This document shows positions 1 through 5,602 of a stretch of 7,451 bases of DNA, piece by piece. Numbering within the stretch: position 1 is the first letter of the stretch; each line of letters opens with the position of its first letter. The notes beneath the pieces are model-generated. The model saw nothing but the letters and a program-made list of their open reading frames with translations, was not told where the DNA came from and made no database searches. Source of the DNA: an uncultured Rikenellaceae bacterium (GTDB lineage Bacteria > Bacteroidota > Bacteroidia > Bacteroidales > Rikenellaceae). The stretch is from the NCBI GenBank assembly GCA_947074135.1, contig CAMTOL010000103.1, forward strand, positions 1 to 7,451, in the 5' to 3' direction. The position numbers were made by a program, and so were the translations under genes.

Positions 1-48
1 AAAATCAGAGTAGGTAAATTGTAATTTATGTATAAAAATTAGACACGC

Positions 49-69
49 ACTGTCAAAAATTTTTACAGT
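49..69. promoter_or_regulatory. Inverted repeat, possible operator
   Basis: The arms ACTGT (49-53) and ACAGT (65-69) flank an A4/T4 core centred on base 59. Nine of ten base pairs match; only c54/t64 fails. It lies about 58 bp upstream of the possible -7 element at 127-134 and could be a repressor or activator site for the ABC ATPase gene. It could also be a hairpin at the end of an unseen upstream gene, although no clean T tract directly follows. The dyad is seen; the role is inferred. Confidence 0.35.
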
Positions 70-126
70 TGAAAGTTTTTCTGGAATTAAAAAATACTAA
101 CAAACAGCATATTAAAACGTTTGGCA

Positions 127-134
127 TAACTTTG
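127..134 (+). promoter_or_regulatory. Possible Bacteroidota -7 element of the ABC ATPase gene
   Basis: TAACTTTG fits the Bacteroidota primary sigma factor -7 consensus TAnnTTTG exactly. No TTTG-like -33 element is found 19-21 bp upstream, which weakens the call. An alternative pairing is TTTG at 120-123 with the poorer TAATTTAA at 144-151 (20 bp spacing). Either would give a leader of roughly 80-100 nt before the ATG at 243. That leader is A-rich and contains a 12-bp direct repeat, AATAGATAAAAA, at 179-190 and 206-217. Confidence 0.3.
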
Positions 135-242
135 GTACACAATTAATTTAAAACTTAAGAAGTTAGGAGTTAGATGCTAATAGATAAAAATTAAAGAATA
201 GAATAAATAGATAAAAAGTATAAACTATAAATCTAAAAAACA

Positions 243-923
243 ATGATTAAAGTAAATGAACTCGAAAAGGTATTCCGTACCGAAGAAATCGAAACAGTAG
301 CACTCGATAAAGTGTCGCTCGCTGTCGATAAAGGCGAATTTGTTGCCATTATGGGTCCTTCTGGTTGTGGTAAATCAACCCTGCTCAACATCCTCGGACT
401 GCTCGACAACCCTACCGGCGGCAGCTACCAACTCGATGATACAGAAGTTGCTAACCTAAAAGAGAAAAATCGTACCAAAACTCGTAAAGGTAACATCGGC
501 TTTGTATTCCAAAGTTTTAACCTTATCGACGAACTAAATGTGTTCGAAAATGTGGAACTCCCACTTATTTACCAACGTGTGCCAGTGCGCAAACGCAAAG
601 AGATGGTCGATGCAATACTTAAACGTATGGCTATATCGCACCGAGCCGGTCACTTCCCACAACAGCTCTCTGGCGGTCAACAACAACGTGTCGCAATAGC
701 TCGTGCAGTTGTTTCTAACCCTAAAATCATTCTTGCCGATGAGCCTACTGGTAACCTCGACTCTAAAAATGGTAAAGAGGTAATGGAGTTGCTATCTGAA
801 CTCAACAAAGAGGGTTCGACAATCGTGATGGTAACTCACTCTATTCGTGACAGCAAGTATGCTCACCGAGTGATTAACCTATTCGACGGACGTATTGTCG
901 ATAGTGTAGCCGACCAAATGTAA
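243..923 (+). CDS. ABC transporter ATP-binding protein (LolD/MacB type)
   Basis: This is the cytoplasmic nucleotide-binding subunit of an ABC transporter of the LolD/MacB/FtsE group, which drives FtsX-like permeases in lipoprotein release, efflux or envelope remodelling. All ATPase motifs are intact in the 226 residues: Walker A GPSGCGKST (38-46), Q-loop Gln90, signature LSGGQQQR (142-149), Walker B IILADEP with catalytic Glu167, D-loop NLDS (171-174) and switch His199. The stretch VFQSFNLIDELNVFENVELPL (first residue about 88) is typical of the group. There is no membrane segment, and the length is normal for a stand-alone subunit. The ATG at 243 follows an A-rich leader without a Shine-Dalgarno site, as expected for Bacteroidota. 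No permease gene is in the window: a terminator follows directly, so any cognate permease lies upstream or elsewhere. Family assignment is firm; the substrate is unknown. Confidence 0.93.
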   Translation: MIKVNELEKVFRTEEIETVALDKVSLAVDKGEFVAIMGPSGCGKSTLLNILGLLDNPTGGSYQLDDTEVANLKEKNRTKTRKGNIGFVFQSFNLIDELNVFENVELPLIYQRVPVRKRKEMVDAILKRMAISHRAGHFPQQLSGGQQQRVAIARAVVSNPKIILADEPTGNLDSKNGKEVMELLSELNKEGSTIVMVTHSIRDSKYAHRVINLFDGRIVDSVADQM

Positions 924-977
924 TTTTTGTCATATAACCATTTTTGGTATTTTAATCTCAATTTAGTTAATTTTCAA

Positions 978-1017
978 AAAAAGCGGAGGTGCATTTCCTG
1001 TATAACCTCCGCTTTTT
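978..1017 (+). terminator. Intrinsic terminator of the ABC ATPase gene
   Basis: A perfect 13-bp inverted repeat pairs 978-990 with 1005-1017. Its core is GCGGAGGT/ACCTCCGC and the loop is 14 nt. It ends in five T and is preceded by seven A, so it could also work on the minus strand. It begins about 55 bp after the ABC stop codon and faces convergent gdhA. Confidence 0.88.
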
Positions 1018-1051
1018 GTGTCTAATATACGCTCGTAACTACTACATCAAG

Positions 1052-1093
1052 AAAAAGGGGTTACTCTCGAATACTCAAAAGCAACCCCTTTTT
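1052..1093 (-). terminator. Intrinsic terminator of gdhA, probably bidirectional
   Basis: An 11-bp inverted repeat pairs 1052-1062 (A5 GGGG TT) with 1083-1093 (AA CCCC T5), around a loop of 20 nt. Read on the minus strand it lies about 66 bp past the gdhA stop codon and ends CCCC followed by five T. It also has a six-T tract on the plus strand, so it can act as a second terminator for ABC transcripts. Confidence 0.8.
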
Positions 1094-1146
1094 TGAAATG
1101 ATGGCTAGTGGTTAATTATTATTGAAACTCCCCACAGCTCATCGTT

Positions 1147-1159
1147 AATTGTCAATTGA

Positions 1160-1160
<1 letters not shown>
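1147..1160. repeat. Tandem 7-bp duplication at the end of gdhA
   Basis: AATTGTC (1147-1153) is followed directly by AATTGAC (1154-1160). The second unit is part of a perfect 10-bp palindrome, GTCAATTGAC (1151-1160), whose last base belongs to the gdhA stop codon. Its function is unknown. Similar 7-bp doublets occur at 161-174 and 7367-7380. Confidence 0.45.
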
Positions 1161-2494
<1,334 letters not shown>

Positions 2495-2576
2495 TTTCAG
2501 TGAAATGTTTTTAGTGAATGTTAATATATTATTTATTTGTTTGTTCTTAATTTTAAAATCACAGTAACTATTACTT

Positions 2577-2607
2577 AAAAAAAACAACCTGCATTTCTAT
2601 TGTTTTT
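2577..2607 (-). other. AT-rich hairpin with T tract in the gdhA leader
   Basis: On the minus strand AAAAACAA (2607-2600) pairs with TTGTTTTT (2587-2580) across a 12-nt loop, and three more T follow. This gives an 8-bp stem with only one G-C pair ahead of eight T in a row. It is terminator-shaped but weak. It sits about 85 nt before the gdhA ATG and downstream of the presumed transcription start, so it could attenuate transcription or simply be AT-rich background. Confidence 0.25.
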
Positions 2608-2680
2608 AAAAAAATATCATAACCGCAATAAATGAGTATTTTAGTTGTTCTTGTTTTTTGAATAACACTCAAATTTATAT

Positions 2681-2713
2681 CAAAGTTATAAATCTTTTTT
2701 TTAATTTTGCCAA
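2681..2713 (-). promoter_or_regulatory. Promoter candidate for gdhA
   Basis: Read on the minus strand, TTGG (2713-2710) is followed after 21 bp by TAACTTTG (2688-2681), an exact fit to the Bacteroidota -7 consensus TAnnTTTG. The -33 box is a partial match to TTTG. A second -7 match, TAAATTTG, lies at 2677-2670. Transcription would start near 2675, leaving a leader of about 180 nt. Confidence 0.5.
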
Positions 2714-2746
2714 TAATTCTGATATTTTTTCACCTAAAAAAATTTA

Positions 2747-2777
2747 TTTGAATTTTTGTATTTTTTAGTTAGTTTTG
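2747..2777 (+). promoter_or_regulatory. Bacteroidota-type promoter of the threonine dehydrogenase gene
   Basis: TTTG (2747-2750), 19 bp, then TAGTTTTG (2770-2777) matches the known Bacteroidota consensus TTTG-N19-21-TAnnTTTG in both boxes and in spacing. Transcription would start near 2784, about 40 nt before the ATG at 2826. It probably drives threonine dehydrogenase and possibly the two genes after it. Confidence 0.72.
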
Positions 2778-2825
2778 TAAAAAATTTATTAAACCTTAAA
2801 ATCTTATTATTATTTAACTTAATCA

Positions 2826-3761
2826 ATGAAAAAGATTCTTATTGTTGGAGCTGGCGGTCAAATTGGGACTGAGCTCAAAACCTACCTTAGAGAGCGCTAT
2901 GGTGAGGCTAATGTTATCGCAGCCGATCTTCAGGCAAATCCATCTGATCAATATTCGATTCAACTCGATGCTATGGATGCCTCCGCGCTTTCTCTTATCG
3001 TAAATAAACATAAAATCGACACTATTTACAATCTGGTAGCACTACTTTCGGCTCGTGGCGAACAAGATCCTGCACTAGCTTGGAAAATCAATATGGGTGC
3101 TTTATTGAACGCCCTTGAGGTTGCTCGTCAGTATGGTTGCCAAGTATTCACTCCAAGTTCAATTGGAGCTTTTGGTCCAGACGCTCCTAAAGAGAACACT
3201 CCTCAAGATACTATTATGCACCCAACTACTGTTTACGGTATTTGCAAAGTGACGGGAGAGCTAATGAGCAACTACTACTACCAACGTTTTGGGGTTGACG
3301 CTCGTTCAGTGCGTTTTCCGGGCATTATCTCAAACGCTTCGTTGCCAGGTGGCGGAACAACTGACTATGCTGTCGAGGTATTTTATAGTGCAGTGAAAGG
3401 CGAGAAATTTATTTGCCCTATTCCTGCTGACCGCCGTATGGATATGATGTATATGCCAGATGCACTTGATGCTCTTCACGATTTAATGACTGCAGACTCT
3501 GATCGTTTGGTTCATCGCAATGGTTACAATGTAACAGCTATGAGCTTCTCGCCCGAAATCCTTTTTGCAAAAATAAAGGAACGTATCCCTACTTTTGAGT
3601 ATGAATATGCAGTTGATCCTATTAAAGACTCTATTTCGTCAGGCTGGCCAGATAGTCTTGATGACAATTGTGCTCGTATAGAGTGGGACTGGAATCCTAA
3701 ATGGGGTCTTGACGCAATGGTCGATGATATGATCTCCGTACTTCGTAAAAAGCTTTTATAG
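2826..3761 (+). CDS. tdh: L-threonine 3-dehydrogenase, short-chain dehydrogenase type
   Basis: The predicted reaction is NAD-dependent oxidation of L-threonine to 2-amino-3-ketobutyrate in the cytoplasm, the first step of threonine breakdown to glycine and acetyl-CoA. The 311-residue protein is an extended SDR. It has a GAGGQIG dinucleotide motif (8-14), an acidic end of the second strand (Asp34), PSSIGAFGP (110-118), and the catalytic pair Tyr137/Lys141 in YGICK. Features that separate it from sugar-nucleotide epimerases are RFPGIIS (163-169), PGGGTTDYAVE (174-184), MDMMYMPDALDA and the C-terminal GWPDSLDD-ARIEWDWNP block (273-291). These are characteristic of the threonine dehydrogenases of Flavobacterium, Cupriavidus and animals, so a generic epimerase label would be less informative. 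The start is the first ATG after the promoter; no Shine-Dalgarno site is present. The usual partner kbl is not adjacent; an unrelated AMP-forming synthetase follows after 118 bp. Confidence 0.87.
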   Translation: MKKILIVGAGGQIGTELKTYLRERYGEANVIAADLQANPSDQYSIQLDAMDASALSLIVNKHKIDTIYNLVALLSARGEQDPALAWKINMGALLNALEVARQYGCQVFTPSSIGAFGPDAPKENTPQDTIMHPTTVYGICKVTGELMSNYYYQRFGVDARSVRFPGIISNASLPGGGTTDYAVEVFYSAVKGEKFICPIPADRRMDMMYMPDALDALHDLMTADSDRLVHRNGYNVTAMSFSPEILFAKIKERIPTFEYEYAVDPIKDSISSGWPDSLDDNCARIEWDWNPKWGLDAMVDDMISVLRKKLL

Positions 3762-3793
3762 TAGGTGATTATGTGATCACGTGATACTACTAT
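3758..3793 (+). other. Hairpin enclosing the tdh stop codon and first TGATCA cluster
   Basis: ATAGTAG (3758-3764) pairs perfectly with CTACTAT (3787-3793). Inside, after a small asymmetric bulge, 3768-3775 pairs with 3778-3785 around the exact palindrome GTGATCAC (3773-3780), with two G-U pairs in RNA. The stem contains the TAG stop codon (3759-3761). The 8-bp units start at 3766, 3774 and 3782. No T tract follows, so it is not a standard terminator; a role in mRNA 3' stability or processing is possible. Confidence 0.45.
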
Positions 3794-3867
3794 AATATGT
3801 ATATCGAACGAGATAAATATAAAATTCACAAACTTTGATCACCTGATCACTCGATCATTTGATCACA
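3766..3867. repeat. 8-bp-period TGATCA repeat array, two clusters
   Basis: Seven degenerate 8-bp units lie in two head-to-tail clusters. Cluster 1 has units starting at 3766, 3774 and 3782, and cluster 2 at 3836, 3844, 3852 and 3860. The most regular unit is TGATCAC plus one variable base; the unit at 3852 starts with C. Positions 7-8 vary most. Five GATC sites (3775, 3837, 3845, 3853, 3861) occur within 90 bp. The clusters are separated by 46 bp of AT-rich sequence. Because TGATCA is its own reverse complement, units can pair within or between clusters. Confidence 0.75.
3836..3865 (+). other. Hairpin just upstream of the acyl-CoA synthetase start
   Basis: TGATCA (3836-3841) pairs with TGATCA (3860-3865) and TGATC (3844-3848) with GATCA (3853-3857). 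A symmetric CC/TT internal loop separates the two stems, and the apical loop is ACTC. The base of the hairpin is 14 nt before the ATG at 3880, so in RNA it could affect ribosome access. It is built entirely from the second cluster of 8-bp units. Confidence 0.45.
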
Positions 3868-3879
3868 ATTACTTAAGTT

Positions 3880-5526
3880 ATGATTGAAACAACACTTCAC
3901 CAATGGTTAGAACACTGGGCTACAGTGCAGCCCACGCAAGATTTTTTGATATATCCTGACCGTTCGTTGCGACTGACTTACAAGGATTTCGACGAACGAG
4001 TTGACAGGTTTGCAAAGGGTCTGATTCACCTGGGCGTAAAGAAAGATGACAAAGTTGGCGTTTGGGCAAAGAATGTTCCCGATTGGCTCACTCTGATGTT
4101 CGCTTGTTCTAAAATTGGAGCGGTGCTTGTTACAGTCAACACAAACTACAAACTCTCTGAGGTTGAGTACGTAATGCGCAATGCTGATATCCACACAATG
4201 TGCCTCATTAACGGATATCGTGATTGCGACTACGTTTCGGTTATCAACGAGATTGTTCCAGAACTCAAGACTCAACAACGTGGCTACCTCCGTAGCGAAC
4301 GTCTGCCTGAACTTCGTAATGTAGTATTTTTTGGCGCAGAGAAACACAGAGGTATGTACAATACCGCCGAACTTAATGTACTGGGAGCGCAGGTTAGCGA
4401 CAGCGAATTACGTCAACGTTCAGCCAATGCCTCGTGTTTCGATGTGGTCAATATGCAATACACCTCTGGCACGACTGGTTTTCCTAAGGGTGTGATGCTT
4501 ACGCACCACAATATTGTAAACAACGGTATGTCGATTGGCGACTGTATGAACTACACCAACAAGGACAAATTGCTACTTTGCGTGCCTTTCTTCCACTGTT
4601 TTGGCTGCGTACTAGGACTTTGCGCTGTAATCACTCACGGTTCGACAATGGTTGTAATCGAAGATTTTGATGCACTCACAGTGTTGGCTGCTGTTCAAAA
4701 AGAGAGATGTACATCTATATATGGTGTACCGACAATGTTTGTAGCCGAGCTTAATCACCCAATGTTCGATGTCTTTGATTTGACATCTCTTCGCACTGGC
4801 ATTATGGCAGGCGCTCCTTGTCCGATTGAGTATATGAAGCAGGTAATCGACAAAATGCACTGCAAAGAGATTATCATTGTTTATGGGTTAACCGAAACTT
4901 CGCCAGGTATGACTGCTACGCGCACAATCGACTCTATCGAGATTCGCTGCGAAACAGTTGGTCGCGCACTCCCTGACGTTGATGTAGTTGTTAAAAATCC
5001 TGAAACTGGCGAAATCTGCGCTCCAGGCAAGATTGGCGAGATGTGCTGTCGTGGTTACAATGTGATGAAGGGTTACTACAAAAACGAGGAGGCTACACGT
5101 GCCAGTATCGATGCCGATGGCTACTTGCACTCAGGCGACCTAGGCGTAATGGACGAAAATGGTTACTTCCGTATTACAGGGCGTATCAAAGAGATGATTA
5201 TTCGTGGTGGCGAGAACATCTACCCTCGCGAGATTGAAAACTTTCTACTCACAAACCCATCGATTGCCGATATTCAAGTGGCTGGACTTCCTTCGCCTAA
5301 GTATGGCGAGCAGGTTGCTGCCTATATTAAGCTAAAGCCGGGTACTGATATGTCGGCGCACGAGGTTCGTGAGTTCTGCTTGAACAAAATTGCGAGATAT
5401 AAGATACCGAAGTTTATATTCTTTGTCGAGGAGTACCCAATGACTGCAAGTGGTAAAGTACAGAAGTACCTACTCAAAGATATCGGTCAGCAACTGCTCG
5501 CCGAGCAGGGAATCGAAGTCGAATAA
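3880..5526 (+). CDS. Acyl-CoA synthetase, AMP-forming (ACSF2/FadD-like)
   Basis: The enzyme activates a carboxylic acid with ATP to an acyl-adenylate and transfers it to coenzyme A; the most likely substrate is a medium- or long-chain fatty acid. The 548-residue length fits the ANL superfamily. Motifs in order are the P-loop YTSGTTGFPKG (194-204), the IYGVPTMFVAELNHP segment (280-294) typical of the ACSF2/YngI-like branch, YGLTETSP (335-342), HSGDLG (417-422) with the ribose-binding aspartate, the hinge RITGRIKEMI then RGGENIYPREIE (431-453), and the catalytic C-terminal lysine in TASGKVQK (Lys526). No signal peptide or membrane span is evident, so it is probably cytoplasmic or peripherally membrane-associated. 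The ATG at 3880 follows the second TGATCA hairpin and has no Shine-Dalgarno site. Despite standing next to threonine dehydrogenase it is not 2-amino-3-ketobutyrate CoA ligase, which is a PLP enzyme. The exact substrate cannot be read from sequence. Confidence 0.92.
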   Translation: MIETTLHQWLEHWATVQPTQDFLIYPDRSLRLTYKDFDERVDRFAKGLIHLGVKKDDKVGVWAKNVPDWLTLMFACSKIGAVLVTVNTNYKLSEVEYVMRNADIHTMCLINGYRDCDYVSVINEIVPELKTQQRGYLRSERLPELRNVVFFGAEKHRGMYNTAELNVLGAQVSDSELRQRSANASCFDVVNMQYTSGTTGFPKGVMLTHHNIVNNGMSIGDCMNYTNKDKLLLCVPFFHCFGCVLGLCAVITHGSTMVVIEDFDALTVLAAVQKERCTSIYGVPTMFVAELNHPMFDVFDLTSLRTGIMAGAPCPIEYMKQVIDKMHCKEIIIVYGLTETSPGMTATRTIDSIEIRCETVGRALPDVDVVVKNPETGEICAPGKIGEMCCRGYNVMKGYYKNEEATRASIDADGYLHSGDLGVMDENGYFRITGRIKEMIIRGGENIYPREIENFLLTNPSIADIQVAGLPSPKYGEQVAAYIKLKPGTDMSAHEVREFCLNKIARYKIPKFIFFVEEYPMTASGKVQKYLLKDIGQQLLAEQGIEVE

Positions 5527-5545
5527 TTAGAAACAGATTTTTGGG

Positions 5546-5566
5546 GCGACTTTTTCAAGAAGTCGC
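5546..5566 (+). other. Intercistronic hairpin without T tract
   Basis: GCGACTT (5546-5552) pairs with AAGTCGC (5560-5566), extended by one T-G pair, with a five-base loop. It lies 20 bp after the synthetase stop. The sequence after it is purine-only (5567-5590), so on the plus strand it lacks the T tract of an intrinsic terminator, and the minus strand reads into CCCCAAAAA. It may protect or process the mRNA between the synthetase and ClC cistrons. Confidence 0.5.
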
Positions 5567-5590
5567 AAAGAGAAAAGAAGAAAGAAAAAA
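5567..5590 (+). promoter_or_regulatory. Purine-only tract upstream of the ClC start
   Basis: Twenty-four consecutive A/G bases, mostly A, end 12 bp before the GTG at 5603. Bacteroidota genes commonly rely on A-rich leaders instead of Shine-Dalgarno pairing, so this may be the translation-enhancing region for the ClC gene. It also contains AAGAAG-like segments, but none resembles a strong AGGAGG. Confidence 0.35.
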
Positions 5591-5602
5591 TAATACACAA
5601 AC

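Larger units (their letters stand above)
2495..2825. other. Divergent intergenic control region
   Basis: These 331 bp lie between the divergent starts of gdhA and threonine dehydrogenase. The region is extremely AT-rich, with many A and T runs, and I see no gene in it. It holds a promoter candidate for each direction (2681-2713 minus, 2747-2777 plus) and an AT hairpin with a T tract in the presumed gdhA leader (2577-2607). The gdhA leader would be about 180 nt; the rightward leader only about 40 nt. Confidence 0.85.

Noticed and set aside
2495..2587. 31-codon N-terminal extension of glutamate dehydrogenase from a TTG start
   Set aside because: The extension is Lys/Asn/Ile-rich, encoded by AT-rich leader, and has no counterpart in the 444-residue family; the ATG at 2494 gives the normal length.
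2826..3761. UDP-glucose 4-epimerase or other sugar-nucleotide epimerase
   Set aside because: The GGGTTDYAVE segment and the GWPDSLDD-ARIEWDWNP C-terminus match SDR threonine dehydrogenases better; no sugar-nucleotide genes are nearby.
3524..3829. Minus-strand open frame over the tdh end and TGATCA cluster 1
   Set aside because: Most of it is antisense to the conserved tdh C-terminus; the rest is a translation of the repeat spacer. No supporting domain.
3836..3867. CRISPR-like array
   Set aside because: The units are 8 bp, contiguous and degenerate, with no spacers and no cas genes nearby.
3907..4347. Open frame on the minus strand inside the acyl-CoA synthetase (146 codons)
   Set aside because: It lies fully within a conserved gene and has no motif or promoter of its own; a shadow. 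The same applies to the frames at 4612-4860, 4888-5130 and 6964-7161 on the minus strand and 5043-5237 on the plus strand.
3880..5526. 2-amino-3-ketobutyrate CoA ligase (Kbl) as the partner of tdh
   Set aside because: Kbl is a PLP-dependent aminotransferase-fold enzyme of about 400 residues; this protein has unmistakable ANL adenylation motifs.
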